From positions 1 through 38,675 of the forward strand of contig NZ_JALJCK010000026.1 in the NCBI RefSeq assembly GCF_022899355.1: 38,675 bases of DNA, given 5' to 3'. Below are positions 15,701 through 22,597 of the stretch, one piece after another. The stretch comes from Shinella yambaruensis (GTDB taxonomy: Bacteria > Pseudomonadota > Alphaproteobacteria > Rhizobiales > Rhizobiaceae). The notes under the pieces are model-generated. The model had not been told where the DNA came from, did no database searches, and worked only from the letters and a program-made list of their open reading frames with translations. Positions within the stretch are counted from its first letter, which is position 1, and each line of letters starts with the position of its first letter. Position numbers and translations under genes: made by a program.

Positions 15701-16032
15701 TGCGCCGCGTCGTAAAGCGCATCGAGCACCGCCACCTGCCGCTGCCCCGTGACACCGGCCACGGCGAGACTGTTCTTTGCCGAGGTCCATGCATCCGCAT
15801 AATGCGCAACCTCTCTGGTGGTGAGCGCAGTGGCGATTCCGGCGAGCGGCGCGGTGATATTGCGCGCCATGTTCTCGCCAAGGCGATTGAACCGGGAATT
15901 GACGCCGCGCCACGTATCCTCCAAGCGCTTCGCCGTTGCGGCGTTGATACCGTGAAGCCTTTGCAAGTCGCGAGTGTACGGCCCCAATTCCATACGCATG
16001 ACGGAGCGCAATTCGTCTACGGTGACGGCCAT
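12742..16032 (-). CDS. Tape measure protein with embedded lysozyme domain
   Basis: A 1096-residue tape measure. Residues 55-280 form the conserved tape measure region (LAGIATALTTREVAHYADAW to TLTKYIG-like). Hydrophobic helices at about 292-370 may insert into the membrane, followed by long coiled coils. Residues 611-748 form a GH24-like muramidase: GFESFRS with candidate Glu616, YRVGYGSDT, and AALTSIAYNYGSL. A glycine-rich segment near 975-1000 precedes a basic C-terminus. It sets tail length and probably helps puncture peptidoglycan on infection. The largest gene of the window; intact. Confidence 0.9.
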   Translation of the reverse strand: MAVTVDELRSVMRMELGPYTRDLQRLHGINAATAKRLEDTWRGVNSRFNRLGENMARNITAPLAGIATALTTREVAHYADAWTSAKNSLAVAGVTGQRQVAVLDALYDAAQRNAAPIGALANLYGKAAQAGDVLGASQEEIIKFSGGVATALRVAGTGAGAASGALTQLGQLLGSTRVQAEEFNSVNEGARPILMAVAAGLDEAGGSVSKLKQLVNDGKVSGRQFFDAFLKGLPEIEKMAANSTQTIEQGWTKVDNALTKYIGSTDESLGASERLVAGLNALADNFKTVADGTLILAGVIAGALVGRSMAQMLVSLGLGSKALLNLAKAIAAARTMASLSVAMGGLSAAAGPVGLVIGTVLTGALIAFGTRSGEASSAAETYARALEKVKVAAEKAGEAVEQAEPKFVERQKNDLSQGIGVGTDKIDDARRAVVEYLRDVSANAPRRLISDAQLKQLDALAKGLENGSKSAEEADDAIHALANSNPKFQTLAKQFRPLIDELKRALGATELLKSELADLGGMGGGRDWNRLGTAISERDKKRDFLSQEVADAQRTENQKKIDAETLAVMKRAEEAGVKLTEAAARLQAVSNLADRDAVAARERTASSAAEVIKGFESFRSTPYWDVNAYRVGYGSDTVTLDDGSIQRVTQGISVSVADANRDLERRIGEFQTGIRQRIGSSTFEAMSSDQQAALTSIAYNYGSLPDRIVAAIKTGNDQTVYQAIKGLGGDNAGINRKRRDAEAEMYLGGTSPITQAEVKGREGFDARLQEQRAMIAALQAETAIRASLNPLVDDYGRAMSTVQAAQYLLNAAMQEGTAAGRELKDVQQLLYGDLSSLSPAAREQAEAMRQLAMETGNAEAAGTRLSAAQQDIRRSAEEWASVSRDVTKGFIKDLMDGKSAAEALAGALQKVADKLLDDVLDAIFQVNSAGGGGGGFLSSIFGGLFGGGFNPIGKVGLFSAGGYTGHGGKYAPAGVVHKGEYVFDQESVRAAGGPSALDDVRRRLRGYSGGGSVGDMINPRIPMPKMPAIPQVGAASGMKVEFVSRFDADGNFESKVERISTGVADRRAAAHVKHYDRTRAGQTAVDAMHSYQERRG

Positions 16033-16078
16033 GGTAATTCCTGCTATCGGAGATTGCGGAGAGCGGAGGGTTTAACGC

Positions 16079-16648
16079 TTGAGCTTTTTTGACATTTTGA
16101 TCACGACAGCAGTCGTCGTCGCGGGCGTCACGATACTGCTGATGGTAATCGGAGCCGTCGCAAGGAAATCAATGCGTGACGGAGCACGCGAATGGATGCG
16201 GGCCAACGGCTTTACGGAACACTCGATAGTGTTCTCACCCGGAGATGCTTTAGGCATCGACTACGGCAGAAGCCGCATTGCGGTTCAAACGTCGAGTCAG
16301 CGGAAGATTATTCCATTTACTGACCTAATCTCAGTCGAGATTTCGGAAGATGGGGCCACGGTTACAAAGAGCAATCGAGGAAGTCAGCTCGCCGGCGCCG
16401 CGATCGGCGCGATTGCGTTTGGCGGGATTGGCGCAATTGTCGGCGGACTAAGCGGCTCCTCCACTTCAACGCAAAAGGTTTCGAAAATAACCATTAATCT
16501 CATGACAAAGGACACGTCATTGCCCTTTGTGGAGATTGTCGCGTTTCATGAGCAGGCGATAGATAAAGGCGGCTTTATCTACACCCAACTGACGAAAGAC
16601 ATCATGCCCTGGTACGGGCGCTTACGTGCAGTTCTGGAAATCTCATAG
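16079..16648 (+). CDS. Moron: small membrane protein with glycine-zipper segment
   Basis: A 189-residue protein on the strand opposite to the tail operon. TTG 16079 is chosen because GGAGGG ends 8 bases upstream. One N-terminal transmembrane helix (about 6-27, ILITTAVVVAGVTILLMVIG) precedes a small beta domain (IPFTDLISVEISEDGATV), then a glycine-rich hydrophobic zipper (AGAAIGAIAFGGIGAIVGG, about 107-125) and a further beta part. It could be a pleckstrin-like fold split by a glycine zipper. Such inserts are often lysogenic-conversion or superinfection-exclusion genes. The base composition looks less GC-rich than its neighbours. Function unknown. Confidence 0.6.
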   Translation: MSFFDILITTAVVVAGVTILLMVIGAVARKSMRDGAREWMRANGFTEHSIVFSPGDALGIDYGRSRIAVQTSSQRKIIPFTDLISVEISEDGATVTKSNRGSQLAGAAIGAIAFGGIGAIVGGLSGSSTSTQKVSKITINLMTKDTSLPFVEIVAFHEQAIDKGGFIYTQLTKDIMPWYGRLRAVLEIS

Positions 16649-16685
16649 ACTGACCACTCTTCACGCGCTCTAAAGGTCACTACAA

Positions 16686-17321
16686 ATGATGTGGGTTATC
16701 ATTGCCGCTATAATCGCCGGCATTATCGGCTTCTTCTGGAGGCCGCGTGCCGTGAGCACGTGGCAAGTTTCGGAGAACGGAAACAAAACGCGAATTGTGG
16801 ATGGCACGCGCGTAACCATTTTTGCGTCCGATGGCGGCTGGAAATACTGCCTAGCCGATCAAGGGAATAGGTATGAGCCGTTTTTCTCTGATCGCTACCG
16901 CAGCGAGGCCGAGGCTATTGAATCTGCGCTCGCTGACATCGAGGGGCGCGACTCTCCCCATAAATCAACACGTCAGTTACGCGATGAAAGGGAGGCAGTG
17001 CGGGCCGCCGAGGTTATCTCGGCTGCGCCCGAAACATTCACCAAAGCGCAATCTCAACTGTCGGATATGCATGCATCGCAGAAGTTCAAACTGACTGAAC
17101 TGCGCCCTATCCAGAAAAGGCTGGAACGTCTCCAAAAAAACCTTCTTCAAGCATTCCCGCATGCAGCAGATGCGAGCGACCAGCAAAAATCCGACGAGCT
17201 TTGGGCCTTTTACGATAAAGTAAAACGCCTTGAAGAGCATTCGCGAGCGTTGATCACATGGAAGGAAGGCGAGGGGAATGGCACCAGCTTGACGCCTCCG
17301 ACATGGCCTGGCGTCAACTGA
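16686..17321 (+). CDS. Moron: membrane-anchored coiled-coil protein
   Basis: A 211-residue protein starting at ATG 16686. A short N-terminal transmembrane helix (about 2-18, WVIIAAIIAGIIGFFW) is followed by a small beta region (STWQVSENGNKTRIVDGTRV) and long charged helices (about 90-200) that look like a coiled coil. It runs into the convergent chaperone gene, overlapping its 3' end by 8 bases. With the preceding gene it forms a two-gene plus-strand insert inside the late leftward operon. Membrane location suggests a role in exclusion of other phages or envelope modification (inference). Confidence 0.6.
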   Translation: MMWVIIAAIIAGIIGFFWRPRAVSTWQVSENGNKTRIVDGTRVTIFASDGGWKYCLADQGNRYEPFFSDRYRSEAEAIESALADIEGRDSPHKSTRQLRDEREAVRAAEVISAAPETFTKAQSQLSDMHASQKFKLTELRPIQKRLERLQKNLLQAFPHAADASDQQKSDELWAFYDKVKRLEEHSRALITWKEGEGNGTSLTPPTWPGVN

Positions 17322-17481
17322 CCTCACCCATCGCCTTGACCTTCCGCACCATCTCAAGATGCTCTTCCCAGCTCGGCGGCTCGGCCTCGTCCTCCGCGCC
17401 GTTCGCCTTCAGCCATCCGGCCTGGCACGCCCGGAATTCCCAAAGCGACATTTGGTCGACGATCGAGGGTTGAAACCCCAT
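17314..17481 (-). CDS. Tail assembly chaperone, C-terminal extension (frameshift part)
   Basis: A 55-residue segment (MGFQPSIVDQMSLWEFRACQ onward) resembling the small second chaperone of GTA-like tails. The frame is open far upstream and overlaps the end of the first chaperone in the -1 frame. A slippery A-heptamer at 17559-17553 would join 147 residues of the first chaperone to 79 residues here, giving a 226-residue fusion like lambda gpGT. A separate start at 17481 is possible but has no strong ribosome site. Confidence 0.65.
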   Translation of the reverse strand: MGFQPSIVDQMSLWEFRACQAGWLKANGAEDEAEPPSWEEHLEMVRKVKAMGEVS

Positions 17482-17513
17482 GATGCCGCCCCAGCCATAG
17501 AGCGCCGAGAAGA

Positions 17514-17993
17514 CTATACGGCCGTCTCCGCCGTCGTCGTCTCGGCTTTCGCTTTTTTTGGCGGATCGTCCTGCTCGCCGAGCAAGGCATGCGCGAGGAC
17601 CTGCGCCGCGCGGGCGATGTTCTCGGTCCACTCTCCCGCCTCGTCGACATATTTCGTGATGTAGAAATACGCTTCCGAGGGAGACATTCCCCCGCCGATG
17701 AGACCGAGGCGCAGGGTCTCGCGAACATCGTCGATCCGCCAGTCTCCGCCGATCTGGCGCACCATGGAGAAAAGGTTGAGCGCGCCGAGGAAATCCGCGT
17801 CTCCCGCCCCGAGCTGAAAGTCCTCCGGGTTGGGCCTCCGCAGGAATTCGGCCTGCGGCTGATAGGAGGCGAGACGGGCGAGCACCGTCGCCGGCCCGGC
17901 CTTGCAGACATCCTGCAATTCCCGCAATTCGCCGATGCCGAGGCGAAACTTGCGTTTCGCCCCGCCGAAAGGAAGGTCGAGGACCCGGCTCAT
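17514..17993 (-). CDS. Tail assembly chaperone (GTA gp11-like)
   Basis: A 159-residue protein between the tail tube and the tape measure, the standard place for a tail assembly chaperone. It starts with LDLPFGGAKRKFRLGIGELR, followed by LRLGLIGGGMSPSEAYFYIT, a pattern I recall from gene transfer agent family proteins, which coat the tape measure during tail assembly. Its unshifted C-terminus is alanine/threonine-rich and follows the slippery site. Its ATG overlaps the tail tube stop. Confidence 0.75.
   Translation of the reverse strand: MSRVLDLPFGGAKRKFRLGIGELRELQDVCKAGPATVLARLASYQPQAEFLRRPNPEDFQLGAGDADFLGALNLFSMVRQIGGDWRIDDVRETLRLGLIGGGMSPSEAYFYITKYVDEAGEWTENIARAAQVLAHALLGEQDDPPKKAKAETTTAETAV
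17553..17559 (-). promoter_or_regulatory. Programmed -1 ribosomal frameshift site
   Basis: Read on the minus strand in the chaperone frame the codons are CCA AAA AAA GCG, giving a perfect A-AAA-AAA slippery heptamer. A -1 slip leads into SESRDDD and on to the downstream chaperone frame, which has no stop until 17314. This is the arrangement known from lambda G/GT and many tailed phages. Confidence 0.75.
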
Positions 17994-18427
17994 GCGGCCG
18001 GAACCCAGGTGATCTCGCCATTGCTCTGCAAAGCAACGGTCGAGGTGACGTGCCCCTTGCCTTCCTTTGCCAGGCCGAGCGAGGTCATCACGTACTTTCC
18101 GACGAAATGTCCGCCGCCGAGAAGGGCCGTCAGGCCGGCGAGCGTGACCCGCACGTCGAAGTCCTCACCCGACAGCATCTTTTCGCGCAGGACGCCGTAG
18201 GAAACCGGGTCCATCGTGCCGGCGCCGTTGATGCTGGCCGAAAGCGTGTCGACCGCGCGCAGCACCCAGCCCGGCGCGTCCGGATTGGGGCAATTCGGCT
18301 CGGTCGCGTCCGTCGTCGTCGCCTCGATCGTGAATTCGCGCGTCGTGTTGATGGTGCAGTTATGCGCCCAGGTCGCGGGCTCCTCACCGTCCGAGAACTG
18401 AATCAGCAGCTGCTTGGTTGTGGGCAT
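17990..18427 (-). CDS. Major tail tube protein
   Basis: A 145-residue protein with the beta-rich pattern of siphophage tail tube subunits: LLIQFSDGEEPATWAHNCTI, TREFTIEATTTDATEPNC, WVLRAVDTLSASINGAGTMD and DFDVRVTLAG. It polymerises around the tape measure to form the flexible, non-contractile tube. It sits directly before the tail assembly chaperones and after the tail terminator, as expected. Only one such gene and no sheath gene is present, which supports a siphovirus. Confidence 0.85.
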   Translation of the reverse strand: MPTTKQLLIQFSDGEEPATWAHNCTINTTREFTIEATTTDATEPNCPNPDAPGWVLRAVDTLSASINGAGTMDPVSYGVLREKMLSGEDFDVRVTLAGLTALLGGGHFVGKYVMTSLGLAKEGKGHVTSTVALQSNGEITWVPAA

Positions 18428-18454
18428 GACGTTTTCCTTTCTGGAGAGTGGCGC

Positions 18455-18844
18455 TTACGCCGGTTGCGTTTCCACGGCGATGGACAGGCGGCCCCGGTAT
18501 CGGGGCGGCGTGGAGCTGCATGCGATGGTCTCGACACGCACCCGGTCGACGACAAGGCCGGGGATGGAGAGCGGTTTCTCATGGATCGCGGCACGGATCT
18601 GGCCGGGAATTTCCTTCGCGGCCAGGTAGGTTTCCGGTGCGGCCCAGACATCGACCTGCAAGGTCGTTTCCGTCCGGTCGAAGCAATCCTCGTCAAGCGG
18701 AACCTCGATCCCGCCCCACACCTGCACATAGGGATAGTGGGCGTTCTCCGAGATTTCGCTGAAGACGCGATCGCCGGCCGCCGTGCCGAGATCCTTGATG
18801 ATGGCGACAAAGGCCGCCTGGAGAAGAAGACCGGGGCTGGTCAT
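18455..18844 (-). CDS. Tail terminator / tail completion protein (DUF3168-like)
   Basis: A 129-residue protein with LLQAAFVAIIKDLGTAAGDR, YPYVQVWGGIEVPLDED, TLQVDVWA and RLSIAVET, matching the DUF3168 tail completion family. It caps the finished tail at the head-proximal end. The ATG overlaps the stop of the HK97 gp10-like gene. Confidence 0.8.
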   Translation of the reverse strand: MTSPGLLLQAAFVAIIKDLGTAAGDRVFSEISENAHYPYVQVWGGIEVPLDEDCFDRTETTLQVDVWAAPETYLAAKEIPGQIRAAIHEKPLSIPGLVVDRVRVETIACSSTPPRYRGRLSIAVETQPA

Positions 18845-19269
18845 TGTCCGCTGACCGCTTTCTTGAGAGCGCGCCGCACGCCGGCCCGAACGCGACGGCG
18901 CACCTCTTTCCGCTTCACCTTGATCGCCGGATAGAAGAACGGATTCGGCTCCATCTCCTCCGTCCCCAGCTCCTGCGCCAGCGCATAATCGTATTCGGGC
19001 GCATTGCCCTTCTCGCTCCTGCGCACCGGCCGCGTCGTCGCCGCGCCGCCGGCGGCGACGGCGGCCCCGATCGTGCCGTCCGTCAACGCCTCGGTGCGGA
19101 TCGAGCCGCGCAGCGTCCCGTCATCCTGGGGAGCAAGCGAGCGCTGCAAAACGTTGATCTCCCGGCCCGCCGCCATAAGATCGGCCTGCGCCCGTTGCTT
19201 GACGGCCTCCGGAATGCGCGAAAGCTTGCGTTTCAGCCGCTCCAGTCCAATGAGTTTTTGCAGTCTCAT
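18841..19269 (-). CDS. HK97 gp10-like morphogenesis protein
   Basis: A 142-residue basic protein with KRKLSRIPEAVKQRAQADLM, DDGTLRGSIRTEAL, EYDYALAQELGTEEMEPNPF and FYPAIKVKRKEVRRRV. The GT...NPF...P motif and basic C-terminal helix are the hallmark of the HK97 gp10 family, a head-to-tail joining component. It overlaps the small gene upstream by 4 bases. Confidence 0.85.
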   Translation of the reverse strand: MRLQKLIGLERLKRKLSRIPEAVKQRAQADLMAAGREINVLQRSLAPQDDGTLRGSIRTEALTDGTIGAAVAAGGAATTRPVRRSEKGNAPEYDYALAQELGTEEMEPNPFFYPAIKVKRKEVRRRVRAGVRRALKKAVSGQ

Positions 19270-19445
19270 GCGGACGCCTCGCCTTTTTCCGGGCGCGGAC
19301 GGGAGGTGCCGACAGCCTTTTCAGCCGCTTTCGCCGCCTCCACGCACCGCCGGGTGACGTTCATCACCGTGTCCTTGCGATACGCAATCGTGACCTGCGG
19401 CGAGGGCCACCAGTCGAAATCCTCGGTGAATCGAACCCACGGCAT
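19266..19445 (-). CDS. Small conserved protein in the connector cluster
   Basis: A 59-residue protein (MPWVRFTEDFDWWPSPQVTI onward) with ATGA overlaps on both sides, which fixes its start at 19445. It has an aromatic N-terminus and an alanine/lysine helix. Small proteins of this type lie between the head-tail adaptor and gp10 genes of many rhizobial prophages. Function unknown; possibly a minor connector or assembly factor. Confidence 0.65.
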   Translation of the reverse strand: MPWVRFTEDFDWWPSPQVTIAYRKDTVMNVTRRCVEAAKAAEKAVGTSRPRPEKGEASA

Positions 19446-19837
19446 CAGACGGCTCCTTCGCTTTCGACCAGCACGTCCAGAAACAGCGAGTGGTCTTTGG
19501 AAAAGGTGATTGATTTCACCAAATATGTGGTTCCGGACCAGCGCCGACCCGCGCCGGACCCGATCCATTCCCCCTTGCGGACCTCGCGCATGCGCCAGCC
19601 ATGCGCAATCAGCCGCGTACGGCTGTCGGCCCGCACCTGCACAATGAAGGGCTGGCGGCCGACAAGCCGGGCCGCGAGCACGCCCTCGCCGCCGCGCAGC
19701 GGAACAAGACTGGCGAGGCATTCGAACTGCTCGGCATAACGGGATTTCGTGCCGCCATACCCATCGGCCGCGTTTTCCCGCCGGTCCCAGCCGACGCGAT
19801 GGTGAAGCCGTCCGGCCCCGAAACGCTGCGCGGTCAT
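19445..19837 (-). CDS. Head-tail adaptor / head closure protein
   Basis: A 130-residue protein with GRLHHRVGWDRRENAADGYG near the start, then FECLASLVPLRGGEGVLAA, a pattern matching the phage head-tail joining (HK97 gp7 / Phage_H_T_join) family. It plugs the portal after DNA packaging and receives the tail. ATG 19837 overlaps the connector stop. An in-frame ATG 24 bases further up is possible but lies within the upstream gene. Confidence 0.75.
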   Translation of the reverse strand: MTAQRFGAGRLHHRVGWDRRENAADGYGGTKSRYAEQFECLASLVPLRGGEGVLAARLVGRQPFIVQVRADSRTRLIAHGWRMREVRKGEWIGSGAGRRWSGTTYLVKSITFSKDHSLFLDVLVESEGAV

Positions 19838-20385
19838 CACGCCCCCCGCCGATGGTTGCACAAGAGGGCGTCAAGGCTTGTCCAGTCGCCCCGCTCGGCA
19901 TTCTCGCGCATCATGAAACTGTCTTCGATGTGCAGCAGCATGGCATGCCGCACGTCATCCGGTGCGCCGCCGCCGAAGACGGCGGTAACGGTGACGCGCG
20001 ATCGGCGCTGGATGACGGGCCACGCCTGGCCATGCTTGAGCGTGATGCACGGCTCCAGCCCGTCCTTGTTGGCCTGGTAGACCTCCACCGGGAGCGGCTG
20101 CTCCTCACCTGCGGCGTCGATATAGACGATCGAAGTCACGGACTTGAGCGGGCCTTCCGACAGGCGGGCGAGATCCCCGAACCCGTCGCAAGCACAGGCG
20201 AGCGTCTGCTCGGCCCAGCGCGCATTGCAATACTGCTCGACATGCGCCCGCGCCGTCTTGATCAACCGGGTGAGCTGCGCATCGAAGTCCGTCTCATCCG
20301 TCAGGATGCCGCAATGGTCCTTTGCCTCAACCAGCGTCACCGGCTCGACGGTCGGCGCCTCGATGACGGTCGATGGATACCACAT
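19837..20385 (-). CDS. Head-tail connector protein (gp6-like)
   Basis: A 182-residue protein with VEPVTLVEAKDHCGILTDET, LIKTARAHVEQYCNARW and PLKSVTSIVYIDAAGEEQPL, the helix-rich HK97 gp6/phiE125 gp8 connector pattern. It forms the ring beneath the portal. It follows the capsid and a short gene, as in HK97-like genomes. Confidence 0.82.
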   Translation of the reverse strand: MWYPSTVIEAPTVEPVTLVEAKDHCGILTDETDFDAQLTRLIKTARAHVEQYCNARWAEQTLACACDGFGDLARLSEGPLKSVTSIVYIDAAGEEQPLPVEVYQANKDGLEPCITLKHGQAWPVIQRRSRVTVTAVFGGGAPDDVRHAMLLHIEDSFMMRENAERGDWTSLDALLCNHRRGA

Positions 20386-20387
20386 GG

Positions 20388-20570
20388 TCAGCCGCGCTTT
20401 TCCGGCGCCGGCTGCTTGACGGCGCGCTCGACTTTCTTTTCGGCGACCGGAACAGCAAAGCCGGCCTCGATCAGGCGTCCGGCTTCCGTGGCGTCGAACC
20501 GCTCGGTTTCCTCCTGCGGCGACAGGCAGAAGTCCGTGCCCGCAAGGCTGACAAGCATTTTGATCTTCAT
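20388..20570 (-). CDS. Small head-region protein
   Basis: A 60-residue protein starting at ATG 20570 with AAGGAG upstream. It begins MKIKMLVSLAGTDFCLSPQE and continues with EAGRLIEAGFAVPVAEKK. This short form is common between capsid and connector genes of HK97-like prophages, where it resembles a small beta-barrel head protein. Function unproven. Confidence 0.65.
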   Translation of the reverse strand: MKIKMLVSLAGTDFCLSPQEETERFDATEAGRLIEAGFAVPVAEKKVERAVKQPAPEKRG

Positions 20571-20633
20571 GGGAGGTCTCCTTCCGTTTTGAGAGCGGGC
20601 CACCGAAGCGGCCCGCCTTGCAAAGCGGAAGCG

Positions 20634-21914
20634 TTAGGACGCGGCAGTGATGAGGTGCTTGACGGCGGCGGTATCGCCGAGCTCGCCATCAAGGCGGATA
20701 AGGCCGAGCAGGCCGATATCCGGCGCGAAGCGTTCGCGGGCGACGAACAGGACGGTGCCGCCGACCTTGCGGACGAAATACTTGCTGAAATCGCCGAACA
20801 GCATGACTTTCTTGGCGGCGCCGAGGGAATCCATCGCCTGGTTGATGCTGTAGGGCCGCCCGTTGAAGCTGCCCGGAACACCCTTCTGCACGTCGCCCAT
20901 CTGCCACAGATAGTTGCCCTGTCCGTCCTTCAGCTTGCGGCATGCGGCAAGGGTCGCGTCGTTGAACATGTAGCGGGCCTTCGGCGACGACCGGTAGGCG
21001 GGGTCGACCGAATGCTCAAGGTCGATGATCTCATCCCAGGTGATCGCGGCGGCGGCGGCGGCGGTCTTGCCGAGCGAGGACGCGGTGACGATGCCGTTCG
21101 GATCGTCGCTGCCGTCGCCGATGGTCAGTTCGGTATTGGCACGGCGGCCGAGACGCTGGCCGAGCAAGTCGCCGAGCAGGTTCTCGAAGTTGAAAATCGA
21201 ATCCTGCGCCAGCTCCCAGGAGAACTTGACCCATTCGGTGTCATAGGTGAACGCATTGAGCGTTTTCTTGCCGAAGGTGGCATCGGAACCGCCATCGTCC
21301 GTCACCGCACCGCCTTCGGTATGCTTGGCCACCGGCACGCCCGTGTCGTCGATCGTCGGAAGGTCGATGGGGTTGCCGCCGCTCGTCGTCATGACCGTGC
21401 AGATATCCTCGTCATACATCGGGCCCCAGGCCTTCATGGACTTGATGATCTGGTTGCTGAGTTCGGTCGGAACCGTATAGCCGCCGGCCGCGCCGCCGCC
21501 GCCGCTCGTTGTCTGCATGCGCGCCTCGCGCGGTGCCACGCCGGCCTGCAGGGCGGCGCGCTCTTCCGCCGACAGGGCGGACATGTCGCCCGCCACCTGC
21601 ACATAGCGATGGAAGGCGGAACGGTAATCAACCGCCTCGCCCTGGTCCTGACCGCGCGCTTCGCCGTCGCCGGGATTCGGGCGCTGGCGGCGCCGCTCTT
21701 CCGCCGCGCGCTCTTCAAGACGCTTCTCGGCGTCGGCCATGCGCATTTCGCGGGCGAGCTGCGCGTCCACCTTGTCGTATTCGGCCATGATGGCGTCGTG
21801 GCGGCGCTCCAGCTCGGCGGCGCGCGCTTCGTCGGTATTTTTCTTGATCTCTTCCAGCGCAGCGCGGGCGTCGACGACGAGCTTTTCCCGCTTCTCAATC
21901 AGTTCCTTGCTCAT
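20634..21914 (-). CDS. HK97-fold major capsid protein
   Basis: A 426-residue capsid precursor. Residues 1-95 are a charged coiled coil (delta/scaffolding domain), removed by the protease. The HK97 fold follows, with GGYTVPTELSNQIIKSMKAW, DTEWVKFSWELAQDSIFNFE, AADLL-type E-loop regions and GDFSKYFVRKVGG near the end. Start ATG 21914 has AAGGAG upstream; an in-frame ATG 36 bases upstream lacks it. Cleavage probably lies near residues 95-115. Confidence 0.92.
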   Translation of the reverse strand: MSKELIEKREKLVVDARAALEEIKKNTDEARAAELERRHDAIMAEYDKVDAQLAREMRMADAEKRLEERAAEERRRQRPNPGDGEARGQDQGEAVDYRSAFHRYVQVAGDMSALSAEERAALQAGVAPREARMQTTSGGGGAAGGYTVPTELSNQIIKSMKAWGPMYDEDICTVMTTSGGNPIDLPTIDDTGVPVAKHTEGGAVTDDGGSDATFGKKTLNAFTYDTEWVKFSWELAQDSIFNFENLLGDLLGQRLGRRANTELTIGDGSDDPNGIVTASSLGKTAAAAAAITWDEIIDLEHSVDPAYRSSPKARYMFNDATLAACRKLKDGQGNYLWQMGDVQKGVPGSFNGRPYSINQAMDSLGAAKKVMLFGDFSKYFVRKVGGTVLFVARERFAPDIGLLGLIRLDGELGDTAAVKHLITAAS

Positions 21915-22012
21915 GATGGTCTCCTTGAGAGCAATGTCGAAAGCCCGCATGCGGGCGGTGGAGACGGGAAGCGGGATGCGTTCCTCGCCCTCCGGCGAAT
22001 GGCCGGGTGAAA

Positions 22013-22597
22013 TCAGGAAATCTTGCGGAACCGGTTTTCGGCTTCCGCCTTGCGCCGCGCGAAGGCGGCGGCGTTGTGCTGCCGGCGGGCCTCGGTGCGC
22101 GAGGCCTCAAGGCTGCGAAGGCCGATATCGGTTCCCTCATAGGCGGGCTCGGTGACGATCGACACGTCGTAGAGCTCCACCTCCTCCACGGTGCGCAGCG
22201 GCGGCGTCTGGGTATCGTCCCAACGCTGCTTTACGGCGCGGAACGAAAAGGACATCTTGTCGAGATCGCCGCGCCGCATCTTCGGCACGATGCGCTGCAC
22301 GTCCGGATCGCCGCCGTCGAGTTCCGTCTCGATCCGCAGCCCGTGGCTGTCCTCGGTCAGTTTCAGCGTGCCCGACCGCGTACGGGCGAGCGGCAGACCG
22401 GAATGGTTGATCAGGAACGGGACATCGGTCGAGCCGAGCGCATTGCGGAACGCACCGGGGAGGATGACCTCGCGGAAATAGTCCCCGATATTGGTTTCCT
22501 GGTTGAACACGGCGGCATAGCCGGAAACCTTGACCCCGGTTTCGTCGGCCCGCACCTCTGCGCGGATGCCGCCGCGCTTTTCACGCTGCTGCGTCAT
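22013..22597 (-). CDS. HK97 family prohead protease
   Basis: A 194-residue U35/S78-type serine protease. It has VSGYAAVFNQETNIGDYFRE, FLINHSGLPLARTRSGTL with the histidine, and KMSFSFRAVK with the candidate serine, followed by ELYDVSIVTEPAYEGTDIGL. It trims the capsid delta domain during maturation. Start 22597 is preferred because of GGAGAGAAG upstream; the gene overlaps the portal stop by 17 bases. Confidence 0.88.
   Translation of the reverse strand: MTQQREKRGGIRAEVRADETGVKVSGYAAVFNQETNIGDYFREVILPGAFRNALGSTDVPFLINHSGLPLARTRSGTLKLTEDSHGLRIETELDGGDPDVQRIVPKMRRGDLDKMSFSFRAVKQRWDDTQTPPLRTVEEVELYDVSIVTEPAYEGTDIGLRSLEASRTEARRQHNAAAFARRKAEAENRFRKIS

Noticed and set aside
17314..18036. Independent 240-codon gene over both chaperones
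   Set aside because: The first two thirds are antisense-like low-complexity in the alternative frame of the first chaperone; only the part after the slippery site looks like real protein.
20373..22010. Plus-strand open frame of 545 codons
   Set aside because: It is the antisense shadow of the major capsid gene, whose product is unmistakable.
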